Part shown: piece after piece, positions 48,131-57,154 of the stretch | Layout: every line of letters begins with the position of its first letter | How positions within the stretch are numbered: the first letter of the stretch is position 1 | Source of the DNA: a bacterium Scap17 | GTDB lineage: Bacteria; Pseudomonadota; Gammaproteobacteria; Pseudomonadales; Halomonadaceae | Assembly (NCBI GenBank): GCA_013376735.1 | Contig: VINJ01000001.1 | Span: 1 to 64,000, forward strand | Direction: 5' to 3' | Length of the DNA stretch: 64,000 bases | Notes under the pieces: model-generated | What the model was told of the DNA's origin: nothing | Databases searched by the model: none | What the model saw: the letters and a program-made list of their open reading frames with translations, nothing else | Program-made: the position numbers and the translations under genes

Positions 48131-49645
48131 ATGCTCGAACATTACATCAAGAAAATCCTGTCGGCTCGTGTCTACGAAGCCGCCCATGAAACTCCGCTCT
48201 CGCCGGCACCCTTGTTGTCGCGTCGTTTCGGCAATCACATCTTCATCAAGCGTGAAGACCTGCAGCCTGTCTATTCCTTCAAGATTCGCGGCGCCTACAA
48301 CAAGATGGCCCAGCTGACGGATGAACAGAAGGCGTGTGGCGTGATTGCGGCCTCGGCCGGCAATCATGCGCAGGGTCTGGCGATGGCGGCCAAACTGATG
48401 GGCGTCAAGGCAGTGATCGTGATGCCGCGCATTACGCCGGAGATCAAGGTGCAGGCCGTGCGCGAGCGCGGCGCGCGGGTGATCCTCAAGGGCGATGCCT
48501 TCCCCGAGGCGCTGGCCCACGCGCGTACCCTGATGGATGAGCACGGCTATACCTTCATTCCGCCCTATGACGATCCGGATGTGATTGCCGGCCAGGGCAC
48601 CGTCGGCATGGAAATCCTGCGCCAGCACCCCGGCAGGATCGATGCGATCTTCGTGCCGGTCGGCGGCGGTGGCCTGATCGCCGGTGTCGCGGCCTACGTG
48701 AAGTATCTGCGCCCCGAGATCCGGGTAATCGGAGTCGAGGCGGAAGATGCCGCCTGCCTCAAGGCCGCGATGGAAGCCGGCGAGCGTGTGGTGCTGGATC
48801 AGGTCGGGGTGTTCGCCGAGGGCGTGGCGGTCGCACAGATCGGCGCGGCACCGTTCGAGCTCATCCAGCACACCGTCGATGAGGTCATCACCGTCAATAC
48901 CGACGAGATGTGTGCGGCAGTCAAGGACATCTTCGAGGATACGCGCGCCGTCTCCGAAACCAGTGGTGCACTGTCACTGGCGGGCCTCAAGAAATATGTT
49001 CAGCAGTCAGGCGCGGAAGGGGAGACGCTGGTGTGCATCAACTCCGGCGCCAACACCAACTTCGATCGCCTGCAGCACATTGCCGAGCGCACCGAGCTGG
49101 GCGAGCAGCGTGAGGCGATTCTGGCCGTGACGCTGCCGGAGCGCCCGGGGGCCTACAAGCAGTTCTGCAAGGTGATCGGCAAGCGCATGGTCACCGAGTT
49201 CAACTATCGCTATGCCAACCCGGAGGAAGCGCATGTCTTCGTCGGCGTGCAGGTCAAGCCGGGCGGTGAAGACCGCGCCGCTGTGGTCGAGAAGCTGCGT
49301 GAGGCGGGCTATGCGGTGGAAGACCTGACCGACAACGAACTGGCCAAGCTGCACACGCGTCATCTGGTCGGTGGGCGCACGACCAGCGATCTCGAGGAAG
49401 AGGTCTATCGTTTCGAGTTTCCGGAGCGTCCCGGCGCCCTGATGAATTTCCTCACCCACCTGCCGGCGGACTGGAACATCTCGCTGTTCCACTACCGTAA
49501 CCACGGCGCGTCGCATGGGCGGGTGTTGATCGGCATGCAGATCCCCAATGGCGACCGCGCGCGGGTCGAGGAATATTTCAATGAGATCGGCTATCGCTTC
49601 TGGAAAGAGAGCGACAATCCCGCCTATCGTCTGTTTCTGTCCTGA
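48131..49645 (+). CDS. ilvA: IlvA, biosynthetic threonine ammonia-lyase
   Basis: A PLP enzyme that deaminates threonine to 2-oxobutanoate for isoleucine synthesis. The 504-residue length and two C-terminal ACT-like regulatory domains (about 330-504) mark the isoleucine-regulated biosynthetic form. The PLP lysine is in YSFKIRGAYNKM, and GGGGLIAGVA binds the cofactor phosphate. The ATG at 48131 has CAGGA ten bases upstream. A strong terminator lies 105 bases after the stop. Confidence 0.96.
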   Translation: MLEHYIKKILSARVYEAAHETPLSPAPLLSRRFGNHIFIKREDLQPVYSFKIRGAYNKMAQLTDEQKACGVIAASAGNHAQGLAMAAKLMGVKAVIVMPRITPEIKVQAVRERGARVILKGDAFPEALAHARTLMDEHGYTFIPPYDDPDVIAGQGTVGMEILRQHPGRIDAIFVPVGGGGLIAGVAAYVKYLRPEIRVIGVEAEDAACLKAAMEAGERVVLDQVGVFAEGVAVAQIGAAPFELIQHTVDEVITVNTDEMCAAVKDIFEDTRAVSETSGALSLAGLKKYVQQSGAEGETLVCINSGANTNFDRLQHIAERTELGEQREAILAVTLPERPGAYKQFCKVIGKRMVTEFNYRYANPEEAHVFVGVQVKPGGEDRAAVVEKLREAGYAVEDLTDNELAKLHTRHLVGGRTTSDLEEEVYRFEFPERPGALMNFLTHLPADWNISLFHYRNHGASHGRVLIGMQIPNGDRARVEEYFNEIGYRFWKESDNPAYRLFLS

Positions 49646-49750
49646 GCGAGGCAAGCGATGGGGCGATGATGGCTATATGAGTCATTGGCGTTGAAGGTGG
49701 TGAGCTGAGGCGCAACTCATCATGCTTCATTGGTCACATTCGTGGAAAGA

Positions 49751-49787
49751 AAAGCCCCGGCCTTCGCATGGAAGGTCGGGGCTTTTT
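49751..49787 (+). terminator. Rho-independent terminator after ilvA
   Basis: AAAGCCCCGGCCTTC pairs with GAAGGTCGGGGCTTT (one G-U) and is followed by TT. Confidence 0.85.
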
Positions 49788-50045
49788 CATGCGTATCCGG
49801 CGGGCAAGCCGCAGGAAATTCCACATTTCATGCCAAGCGCGAAAAAGAACGGTGTTTCTGACTGAAGCTCTGGTCGGCAGGGGTGACCAGACATCAAAAG
49901 CTGCGTGGAAAAGCGTCCATTCAAACGATTGCATGGTGATTGTCATACAGAAGTCAGATGCCTATCATCTGGCCACTGTCAGGAAGACAGTCATCGACAA
50001 CCGTCACGCGAAAGCCACTGACGATATAAGAAGAAGCCCGCTCTC
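49788..50045. other. Leader region of the small membrane peptide gene
   Basis: Gene-free between the ilvA terminator and the 31-codon gene. It holds a good promoter (listed separately) and a small stem ACTGTC-AGGAA-GACAGT at 49976-49992, near the expected transcript start. Confidence 0.5.
49940..49968 (+). promoter_or_regulatory. Sigma-70 promoter of the small membrane peptide gene
   Basis: TTGTCA and TATCAT are separated by exactly 17 bases and lie about 78 bases before the ATG at 50046. Confidence 0.6.
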
Positions 50046-50141
50046 ATGAAACGTAAGCCCGATCTGGTCATGGCCCTGGTATTCATCTTCGGGATTGGTG
50101 TAGTGGCAACCGGCTACGCCCAGACCGTAATGGGTTCCTGA
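50046..50141 (+). CDS. Small single-span membrane protein, 31 residues
   Basis: This short gene encodes a basic start (MKRKPDL), a hydrophobic segment of about 18 residues (VMALVFIFGIGVVATGY) and a short polar end (AQTVMGS). AAGAAG lies about nine bases before the ATG and a well-spaced promoter lies upstream. The basic-then-hydrophobic layout suggests an inner-membrane peptide with its N-terminus in the cytoplasm. I do not know its function; it could also be a membrane-targeting peptide or toxin-like product, but no antisense RNA is evident. Confidence 0.65.
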   Translation: MKRKPDLVMALVFIFGIGVVATGYAQTVMGS

Positions 50142-50413
50142 ATCCTGCGCTACTGCCCTCACCGGCGGTAGCGGTGCTGCTGGCGTCAGTCTCTCTGGCG
50201 CCACGCACCCATGCCATGACCCTCCTGCCAGGCTTTCCAGCGTTTCTGCTCCCAGCTTTCCAACTTTTCTGCTCCCGGCTCCTCCTCAGCTTGACGCCTC
50301 GTCTGGCTTCGCTGTGCTGCTGCTTCGCCTCCTCACAGATAGCCTCTTTCTGCCTGCCTTCACCTTCGACATCTCGCGGTCGTGCCATCGATCTCGTCAT
50401 AAAGCCCAGCGCC
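50142..50413. other. Convergent intergenic region without recognised gene
   Basis: About 270 bases between the small membrane peptide gene and the 3' end of the cyclo-ligase gene. A partial direct repeat (TTTCTGCTCCC followed by A or G, then GCT; at about 50242 and 50266) is the only structure seen; frames crossing it lack gene-like features. Confidence 0.4.
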
Positions 50414-51130
50414 TCATTCGGCACGGGCAGGGCGCACGACTTCGCGATCACTGACGATGGCGTCCAGCGGGACATCCCAGGGCTGTACCGGCAGGGCGGG
50501 GACCTTCTGACAGTGGTGGGCGAGACCGATCAGCAGCGGCCGTGGACCGGGGCGGCGGGTAAAGGCGAAGCTGCGGTCGTAAAAGCCTCCGCCCATACCG
50601 ATGCGAGCCCCACGCCCATCGAAGCCGACCAACGGCATCAAGACAACATCCAGCGCCCAGGCAGGCAGGCGCCGCGCCCTGGAAGCCCCATGACGGGTGT
50701 CCGGTTCGGCGATGCCGAAGCGGTTGCTGACCAGGGGTGTCTGATCGTCGTAGCGCACGAACCATAGCGAATTGGCCGCGAACGGACGCAGTACCGGCAG
50801 ATAGACCTTCGCCCCTCGTCGCTGTAGCCAATCGCACAGACGCGTGGCATCGATCTCGCCATCGTAGGGCAGATACAGGGCGATGTGGCGGGCGCGCAAC
50901 AGTTCCGGCAGCCGTTTCAGCTGACGCAGGAGCGCATCTTCGGCTTGCAGGCGAATGGCAGGGGGTAGCTGACGGCGGCGTTGGCGCAGCAGACGGCGAA
51001 GCGCACGACGGTCGGCCTGAGGGTGATCAAGCTCGCTGGGCAGCGCCCAGAGCGTGGTATCGAGTGCTGCAGAAGGGAGTGGCGAGCGTGGGCTCGCGGG
51101 TGCGGCATAGACCGCGGGGGGCTTGTGCAT
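50414..51130 (-). CDS. ygfA: 5-formyltetrahydrofolate cyclo-ligase (YgfA)
   Basis: Converts 5-formyl-THF to 5,10-methenyl-THF with ATP. The 238-residue protein has the family pattern RRLLRQRRRQLPP near residue 45, IALYLPYDGEIDAT, and the C-terminal MPLVGFDGRGARIGMGGGFYDR motif for nucleotide and metal binding. The first 40 residues are an Ala/Pro-rich extension compared with E. coli. The ATG at 51130 has GGAG ten bases upstream; a TTG three codons earlier would also fit. It lies directly downstream of 6S RNA, the standard ssrS-ygfA arrangement. Confidence 0.93.
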   Translation of the reverse strand: MHKPPAVYAAPASPRSPLPSAALDTTLWALPSELDHPQADRRALRRLLRQRRRQLPPAIRLQAEDALLRQLKRLPELLRARHIALYLPYDGEIDATRLCDWLQRRGAKVYLPVLRPFAANSLWFVRYDDQTPLVSNRFGIAEPDTRHGASRARRLPAWALDVVLMPLVGFDGRGARIGMGGGFYDRSFAFTRRPGPRPLLIGLAHHCQKVPALPVQPWDVPLDAIVSDREVVRPARAE

Positions 51131-51151
51131 GCCTGACAATCTCCGTCAGAC

Positions 51152-51334
51152 AGGGTTCTCCAAGGTGCCGGTGTTACCGGGGGCCCTTGAACCCAGCGGT
51201 TCAAGGTGGGTAGTCCCGCGCAGCGCATCAGGCGTTCCGACGCACGGACATGCACACAGCACTGCGCAGTGGACTCCCTGGGAATAGCTTATAAGCTCGA
51301 GGGACATCGGCAACTGTCGTACACCCCAGAGAAC
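51152..51334 (-). ncRNA. ssrS: 6S RNA
   Basis: 6S RNA binds sigma-70 RNA polymerase as an open-promoter mimic in stationary phase. On the minus strand the 5' segment GTTCTCTGGGGTG pairs with the 3' segment CACCTTGGAGAAC to close a long hairpin. The internal motif CCTTGAACCGCTGGGTTCAAGG matches the conserved 3' hairpin of enteric 6S RNA. Length is about 183 bases, close to the 184 of E. coli. It sits between zapA and ygfA, its conserved place, and has a well-spaced promoter. Confidence 0.9.
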
Positions 51335-51340
51335 TCATTC

Positions 51341-51369
51341 AGTCTACCAAACCCCGCCTGCCTGCCCAA
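51341..51369 (-). promoter_or_regulatory. Promoter of 6S RNA
   Basis: On the minus strand TTGGGC and TAGACT are separated by exactly 17 bases; the -10 ends seven bases before the inferred 6S 5' end. Confidence 0.65.
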
Positions 51370-51408
51370 GGGCTAATCCTGTCGGGAACAATCTGTTGCC
51401 TGAATGTA

Positions 51409-51786
51409 TCAGTTGTTTGATTCTGAAGCGTTTTTACGCTCAGCGGCGCGCGCCTTCGCCTGATCGGCATAGTCGGCTGGCAGCTGACTGAGCGCGGCAT
51501 CCAGTTGACGGTCCAGCGCGGTGAGGCGAGTCTCGAAGTCGCGCTGCAGGGCGCGCTCGCTGTCACGGCTGTTGATCAGCTCATGCGAGATATTGAGCGC
51601 GGCCATCAGGGCGACCTTGTCGGCGCTGATGGTGTTGCCGCGCTGCTGGATGCCTTGCATGGCGAGATCCAGATAAGCCGCCGCACGGGTCAGGCCATCT
51701 TCCTCGCCGGGCTGACAGCTGACGGTATAGCTGCGGCCGAGCAGGCTGATCTCGGTGGTATTGCGTGGGGTGGCGGAATCGCTCAT
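51409..51786 (-). CDS. zapA: ZapA, FtsZ-ring-associated protein
   Basis: ZapA crosslinks FtsZ filaments at the division site. The 125-residue protein has the ZapA N-terminal domain (EISLLGRSYTVSCQPGEEDGLTRAAAYLDLAM) and a helical tail (KVALMAALNISHELI) that forms the tetrameric coiled coil. It is divergent from ygfB, matching the zapA/ygfB arrangement of E. coli, and is followed by 6S RNA and ygfA. Confidence 0.95.
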   Translation of the reverse strand: MSDSATPRNTTEISLLGRSYTVSCQPGEEDGLTRAAAYLDLAMQGIQQRGNTISADKVALMAALNISHELINSRDSERALQRDFETRLTALDRQLDAALSQLPADYADQAKARAAERKNASESNN

Positions 51787-52045
51787 GTAGATCCTCTCGG
51801 GCCTTGTCCGGCGTCATCCAGATTGATGCCGACGTCCTGCTGTCAGTGCGTCACCGTCGCAGTCAGGACGGCAAGCCAGAAGGAGGGCCAGTGCGGTAAG
51901 ATGGGGCATTCTCGAGCCACTATAGAGAGCCGCTTCTGGAGGGTCAACGCGCCGCGCGGCGCGGCTGCCTTGTGTTGCAGCACATCCTTCAGATGCCATT
52001 CTCCCGCTACAGAACCACTTCTCACTGACTCAATGGGGCCGCATC

Positions 52046-52687
52046 ATGGCGATCATCAACGATACCTTCGACTTCTCGCTCGTCGCTGACCACTTCCTGG
52101 CTCACGGCAGCCTCAACAATCCCTCCTTTCTCGACGGTCAGCTGGTGGCCGCACTGGCGCTGGATGACATCAGTGCCGAGGATTGGCTGGCGCGCGTCTG
52201 CGCCTCGCTGGGGGTCGAGCAACCGGCCACGCGTGAAGCAGGTGAAGTCTTCCTTACCTGGCGCACGCGCAATCAGGAGCGTCTGGCCGCCAGCGAGATG
52301 AGCTTCGAGCCGCTGCTGCCGGATGACATGTTCTCGCTGGCCGAACGCGGTCAGAGCCTGCGCGAATGGACGCTGGGCTTCCAGGAAGAACTGGCCGGTG
52401 CCGATGACGATGTCCGCAGTGGCTGGAGTCAGGCGCTCAAGGATGCGCTGAGCGATGTCGAAGCCATCTCGAGCGGCCTCGCCAACGCCGAAGACCTCGA
52501 CGACGACAACACCGAGGACGAGGCCGACCTGTTCGCGCTGGCTGACCATGTGCGCATGGCGGCCTTGCTGCTTTACACCGAGCAGCACCCGGGCAACCCG
52601 GACGTCGAGAAGCCCAGCGATGACCAGCTGCCGGAAGGCGGTCTCGAGGGCAGCCTCGGCGTCAGCTCACGTACCGATACCCACTGA
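52046..52687 (+). CDS. ygfB: YgfB/UPF0149 family protein
   Basis: A 213-residue protein of the UPF0149/YecA-like family. FDFSLVADHFLAHGSLNNPSFLDGQL, LREWTLGFQEEL and a helical acidic C-terminus (DLDDDNTEDEADLFALADHVRMAALLLY) fit YgfB. Relatives bind or modulate other regulators; the exact role here is unknown. It heads the ygfB-pepP-ubiH-ubiI gene set. Confidence 0.92.
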   Translation: MAIINDTFDFSLVADHFLAHGSLNNPSFLDGQLVAALALDDISAEDWLARVCASLGVEQPATREAGEVFLTWRTRNQERLAASEMSFEPLLPDDMFSLAERGQSLREWTLGFQEELAGADDDVRSGWSQALKDALSDVEAISSGLANAEDLDDDNTEDEADLFALADHVRMAALLLYTEQHPGNPDVEKPSDDQLPEGGLEGSLGVSSRTDTH

Positions 52688-52820
52688 ATCGATGGTCACC
52701 CACCGCTTGCGCCGCGTCTGGCGCAGGCTGGTACAAGAGGGCGGGTGACCCCATCTACAGCATCACGCCTGTTTGTCACTCGAACGCGCCATGCCCGGCG
52801 GGTTCTCGACGGAGATTGCC

Positions 52821-54164
52821 ATGACTGCCCCAGCCATCCTGCCCGCACCTGCTGCCCTGACGGCAGAGGATTTTCGTGCACGCCGCCAGCGCCTGATCGC
52901 GCAGCTGCCGCAGGGGGCTGCCGCACTGGTGGTCTCGTCGGGCCTGGCCCAGCGCAACCGCGACAGTGAATACAGCTTCCGTCAGAACAGCGACTTCCAC
53001 TATCTGACCGGCTGGCCGGAACCCGAGGCCGCCTTGCTGTTGCTGCCCGGGCGCGCCGAAGGCGAGAGCGTGCTGTTCTGTCAGGAGAAGGATCCGCTGG
53101 CCGAAGCCTGGACCGGCATCCGCATCGGTGCCGAGGGTGCCGTCGCCACGGCAGGCTTCGATCAGGCCTTCACCAATGAGGCACGTGATGAGGTGATGGC
53201 CGGCCTGCTGGATGGCCGCGAGCGTCTCTATGTACTGTTCGAGAATGATGAAGCTCTGGCGCTGGCTCAAGCGCTGCGCGATGAGCTGGCCGCCGCGGTG
53301 CGTCGCGGAGCACGACCGCCGGCCGCCTTCGAGGATCTCGCGCCGCTGCTGCATGAGCAGCGCTTGATCAAGGATGAGCGTGAACTGGCACTGATGCGCC
53401 ACGCCGCCGAGATTTCCGCGCGCGCGCATGTGCGTGCGATGCAGATCAGCCGTCCCGGCCTGCACGAGTATCATCTGCAGGCCGAGATCGAGCATGAATT
53501 CCAGTGGCAGGGCGCGCCGGCCCCGGCCTACACCAGCATCGTCGGGGCGGGTGTGAATGCCTGTGTGCTGCACTACATCGAGAATCGCGCGCCGCTGGAG
53601 AATGGTCAGCTGGTGCTGATCGATGCCGGCGCCGAGTACGCCCTGTATGCCGGCGACATCACGCGTACCTTCCCGGTCAATGGCCGCTTCAGTGAGCCGC
53701 AGCGCCGTCTGTACGAGATCGTGCTCAAGGCGCAGGAGCGCGCGGTGGCCGCCGTGGTGACGGGTGCAACGTTGGTGGGCATTCACCAACAGGTGGTGCA
53801 TGACCTGACCACGGGGCTGGTCGAGCTGGGCCTGTTGCAGGGCGAGGTCGAGGAATTGATCGAGAGCGATGCCTACCGTCGCTTCTATCTGCACTCCACC
53901 TCGCATTGGCTGGGGCTGGATGTGCACGATGTTGGCAGCTATCGCGAAGCGGGTGAGCCGCGTCCGCTGGTGCCGGGCATGGTGCTGACCATCGAACCGG
54001 GTCTCTACATTCCGCAGGACGCCGACATTCCTGCCGAATATCGCGGCATCGGCATTCGCATCGAGGACGACGTCGCGGTGACTGCCGCGGGCCACGAGGT
54101 GTTGAGTCATGGCGTGCCCAAGTCCGTCGAGGCCATCGAGGCGCTGATGCGCGCGGAGGCCTGA
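52821..54164 (+). CDS. pepP: PepP, Xaa-Pro aminopeptidase P
   Basis: A metallopeptidase that removes N-terminal residues before proline. The 447-residue protein has an N-terminal AMP_N domain (EDFRARRQRLIAQLPQGAA, NSDFHYLTGWPEP) and the pita-bread catalytic domain with metal ligands in LIDAGAEYALYAGDITRTFP (two Asp), LHSTSHWLGLDVHDVG (His), VLTIEPGLY (Glu) and GIGIRIEDDV (Glu). The ATG at 52821 follows CGGAG at seven bases. It ends four bases before ubiH. Confidence 0.95.
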   Translation: MTAPAILPAPAALTAEDFRARRQRLIAQLPQGAAALVVSSGLAQRNRDSEYSFRQNSDFHYLTGWPEPEAALLLLPGRAEGESVLFCQEKDPLAEAWTGIRIGAEGAVATAGFDQAFTNEARDEVMAGLLDGRERLYVLFENDEALALAQALRDELAAAVRRGARPPAAFEDLAPLLHEQRLIKDERELALMRHAAEISARAHVRAMQISRPGLHEYHLQAEIEHEFQWQGAPAPAYTSIVGAGVNACVLHYIENRAPLENGQLVLIDAGAEYALYAGDITRTFPVNGRFSEPQRRLYEIVLKAQERAVAAVVTGATLVGIHQQVVHDLTTGLVELGLLQGEVEELIESDAYRRFYLHSTSHWLGLDVHDVGSYREAGEPRPLVPGMVLTIEPGLYIPQDADIPAEYRGIGIRIEDDVAVTAAGHEVLSHGVPKSVEAIEALMRAEA

Positions 54165-54168
54165 CGCC

Positions 54169-55431
54169 ATGAGCGAGCCTGAAGCCATGAGCGGGCGTGA
54201 TGCCGAACACTTCGACATCGTGATCATCGGCGGCGGTCTGGTGGGCGCCAGCCTGGCCTGTGCGCTGGCGCCGCTGATGACGCGTGTGGCCGACGAGAAG
54301 GGCCGTGAGGCCGCAGCGTTGCGTGTCGCCGTGATCGAGGCCAATGAGCTGCCCGCGGCGACGGCAGACGCCCGGCGCTTCCAGCCCAGTTTCGATGCAC
54401 GTGCCAGCGCCATCGCGGCGGGCTCACGCCAGCGGTTCACCGCCTTCGGGGTCTGGGAGGCGATGTGCGAGCACGCCACGCCGATTCGCACCATCCATGT
54501 CAGTGAGCGCGGCCACCTGGGCGCGACACGCATGCGAGCCTCCGAACTCGAGGTAGCCGCGCTCGGCCACGTGATTCCCAATGCCTGGATGGGGCAGGTG
54601 CTGCATCGCCAGCTGGCCGAGCTGCCGCTGGCCTGGTATTGCCCGGCGCGCGTGGCAGAAATCGCTGTCACGGCACAAGGCCATCGCCTCACGCTCGAGG
54701 ATGGTCGTCTGATCGAGGCTGAGCTGACCGTGCTGGCGGATGGCGGTCGTTCCGGGCTCAAGGAGCGCCTCGGCATCCACAGTGCGGCGCAGGACTATGA
54801 GCAGCATGCCTTGATCGCCACGGTGGAGATGAGCCAGCCTCACCTGGGGGTCGCCTACGAGCGCTTTACCAGTGAAGGCCCGATGGCCCTGCTGCCGCTG
54901 GCCGGCAAGCGCATGGAGCTGGTCTGGACGCGCTCCCCCGCTGACACGGAAAGCCTGATGGCGCTGCCCGACAGCGACTTCCTGCAGGCGCTGCAATGGG
55001 CCTTCGGGGAGCGGGCCGGGCGTTTTCGGCGCGTCGGCCGGCGTCACGCCTATCCGCTGTCGTTGGTGCGGGCGAGTGAAGGGACGCGGCCCGGACTTGC
55101 CGTGCTCGGTAATGCTGCCCACGCCCTGCACCCGGTGGCAGGGCAGGGCTTCAATCTGGCGCTGCGCGGCGTGACGGATCTCGTCGCGGCCATCGAGGCG
55201 GGCCTGACGCGTGGCGAGTCGCCGGGGGCTACCAGCGTGCTGAGTGACTTCGAGGAGCGGCGCGGCGCGGATCGCGACAATGTGGTGCTGTTCAGCGATG
55301 GTCTGATCCGCCTGTTCGGGGTCGAGAATCGCTGGTTGGGGCATGCACGGGCAGCGGGCCTGATCGGACTCAATCTGGTCTCGCCGCTCAAGCGGCTGTT
55401 GGCCAGACGCTCGATGGGCATTGAGCGCTGA
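54169..55431 (+). CDS. ubiH: UbiH-type 2-octaprenyl-6-methoxyphenol hydroxylase
   Basis: A flavin monooxygenase of ubiquinone biosynthesis. The 420 residues have the FAD dinucleotide motif IVIIGGGLVGASLACALAP, the second motif LTVLADGGRSGLKERLG (DG motif) and the third GLAVLGNAAHALHPVAGQGFNLALRG. A 12-residue insert (MTRVADEKGREA) lies between the first helix and second strand. GGAGG lies nine bases before the ATG; a second ATG six codons later is possible. Confidence 0.92.
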   Translation: MSEPEAMSGRDAEHFDIVIIGGGLVGASLACALAPLMTRVADEKGREAAALRVAVIEANELPAATADARRFQPSFDARASAIAAGSRQRFTAFGVWEAMCEHATPIRTIHVSERGHLGATRMRASELEVAALGHVIPNAWMGQVLHRQLAELPLAWYCPARVAEIAVTAQGHRLTLEDGRLIEAELTVLADGGRSGLKERLGIHSAAQDYEQHALIATVEMSQPHLGVAYERFTSEGPMALLPLAGKRMELVWTRSPADTESLMALPDSDFLQALQWAFGERAGRFRRVGRRHAYPLSLVRASEGTRPGLAVLGNAAHALHPVAGQGFNLALRGVTDLVAAIEAGLTRGESPGATSVLSDFEERRGADRDNVVLFSDGLIRLFGVENRWLGHARAAGLIGLNLVSPLKRLLARRSMGIER

Positions 55432-55561
55432 GGTTGGTAAGCGCTCGTTGACTTGGCTCGAGGACAGAGCCTCGCAGACAGGGCGTCACTGACAGAACCT
55501 CACTGACAGCGCCTTGGTGTCGAGTCACGTGACAGGGCTTCGAAATCAGGGCACGAGAAAG

Positions 55562-55600
55562 AACTTCGAGACAGAACTTCGAGACAGAACTTCGAGACAG
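55562..55600 (+). repeat. Three perfect 13-base tandem repeats
   Basis: AACTTCGAGACAG occurs three times without mismatch, directly before the next ribosome site. Looser GACAG-based repeats extend back to about 55461, filling the gap between ubiH and the next gene. Confidence 0.9.
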
Positions 55601-55609
55601 GGAGCAGGC

Positions 55610-56935
55610 ATGAAGGACGGTCGATCAGCAGGTAGCGCACATGACGCCGATGTCGCCATCGTCGGTGCCGGTATCGTCGGTGCCACCCTGGCGCTGCTGC
55701 TGGGGCAGGCGGGACTGCGAGTCATGCTGGTCGAGGGGCGTGAGTCCGCGACCCGCTGGCAGCCAGATAGCGTCCCCGAGCCACGGGTGAGCGCATTGAC
55801 GCCGGTCTCTCAGCAGCTGTTGAGCGGCCTGGGTGTGTGGCCGACGATCGCCGCCAGTCGCCTGATGCCCTATACCGGCATGCAGGTGTGGGACGCGGAG
55901 GGCAATGGCGAGATCCAGTTCAGCGCCGAGGACAGTGGCGTGCCGGTGCTGGGGCACATCGTCGAGAACCGGGTCACGCTCGCTGCGCTGGAGCAGGCCA
56001 TCGATACCTGCCCGGCGATCACGCGCTGCTTCGGGGCGCGTGTGGCAGGCATGTCACTGCCACGCTCTGGGGTTACGTCGGTAGTGAATGCTTACCAACT
56101 CGATGCGGCGGAAGCGACCAGCCTGACGCTGACCGACGGCCGGACAGTCACTGCGGCGCTGGTGGTCGCGGCGGATGGTGCGCGCTCACGGCTGCGTGAG
56201 CTGGCCGGGATCGCCACGCGGGAACACGACACCGGCCAGGTCGCGCTGGTGGCCACGGTGCGCACCGAACTCGCGCATCAGGCCGTAGCGCGTCAGCGCT
56301 TCCTGCCGACCGGGCCGCTGGCCTTCCTGCCGCTGGCCGTCAATGACGCCCTGGCTCAGCCGGCTGAGGGAGCCTCGGCCGCAGAGCGGCATTGCTCCAT
56401 CGTGTGGTCGACCACACCCGAAGAGGCCGAGCGGCTGCTGGCACTGTCACCGGCGGCATTCTGTCGTGAGCTGGAAGACGCCTTTGAAGGTCAGCTGGGC
56501 GCCATCGAATGGGCGAGCGAGCGCTTCAGTTTCCCGCTGCATCAGCGCCACGCCGAAGACTATGTGCTGCCGGGGCTGGCGCTGGTGGGGGATGCTGCGC
56601 ATGCCATTCACCCGCTGGCGGGGCAGGGCGTCAATCTGGGACTGATGGATGTGGCGGTGCTGGCAGATGAGCTGCTGACAGGACATCGCCGCGGGGTGGC
56701 GCTTGGCGACGAGCGCTGGCTGGCGCGCTATCGCCGCCGGCGTCGCAGCGACAATGCCATGATGCTCAAGATGATGGATGGCTTCCGGCTGTTGTTCGGC
56801 AGCCGTCAGCCGGGCGTGCGGCTGCTGCGCAACTTCGGGCTTGGTTTCGTCGACGGCCAGGGCGAGCTGAAGCGCATCCTGATGCGTCAGGCGATGGGGC
56901 AGCGGGGTGAGTTGCCCGCCAGCTGCAAGCCGTAA
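55610..56935 (+). CDS. ubiI: UbiI/VisC-type FAD-dependent hydroxylase
   Basis: A paralogue of the gene before it, probably the C5-hydroxylase of ubiquinone synthesis. The 441-residue protein has VAIVGAGIVGATLALLLGQAG, LVVAADGARSRLRELAG and GLALVGDAAHAIHPLAGQGVNLGLMD, plus EPRVSALTPVSQQLL typical of UbiI. The ATG at 55610 is chosen because GGGAG lies six bases upstream; the longer frame from 55514 would translate the tandem repeats. An assignment to another Ubi hydroxylase (such as UbiF) is not excluded. Confidence 0.88.
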   Translation: MKDGRSAGSAHDADVAIVGAGIVGATLALLLGQAGLRVMLVEGRESATRWQPDSVPEPRVSALTPVSQQLLSGLGVWPTIAASRLMPYTGMQVWDAEGNGEIQFSAEDSGVPVLGHIVENRVTLAALEQAIDTCPAITRCFGARVAGMSLPRSGVTSVVNAYQLDAAEATSLTLTDGRTVTAALVVAADGARSRLRELAGIATREHDTGQVALVATVRTELAHQAVARQRFLPTGPLAFLPLAVNDALAQPAEGASAAERHCSIVWSTTPEEAERLLALSPAAFCRELEDAFEGQLGAIEWASERFSFPLHQRHAEDYVLPGLALVGDAAHAIHPLAGQGVNLGLMDVAVLADELLTGHRRGVALGDERWLARYRRRRRSDNAMMLKMMDGFRLLFGSRQPGVRLLRNFGLGFVDGQGELKRILMRQAMGQRGELPASCKP

Positions 56936-57082
56936 CAAGAGTGAAGGTGTTTTAATTCCTGCGCCATCGGGTATGTGAGCGCCTACTATCATCGCTTGGG
57001 AACAGGTGGTCACAGGATGGCCGATCGCTGCCACACATGCCGCTATATGCCTCTATACAAGTGCGCATGTCATGCCCCCTGC

Positions 57083-57120
57083 AACGACAAGGCCCCGCCA
57101 TCTGGCGGGGCCTTGTCGTT
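57083..57120. terminator. Bidirectional terminator between ubiI-like and ctpA
   Basis: AACGACAAGGCCCCGCC pairs perfectly with GGCGGGGCCTTGTCGTT between the convergent genes. Confidence 0.88.
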
Positions 57121-57154
57121 GTGGCCTGATGATCTGCCGATCATGGCGTGATGC

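Noticed and set aside
52776-54776. 666-codon minus-strand frame over pepP and ubiH
   Set aside because: It spans two well-supported plus-strand genes and their junction; no recognisable domain.
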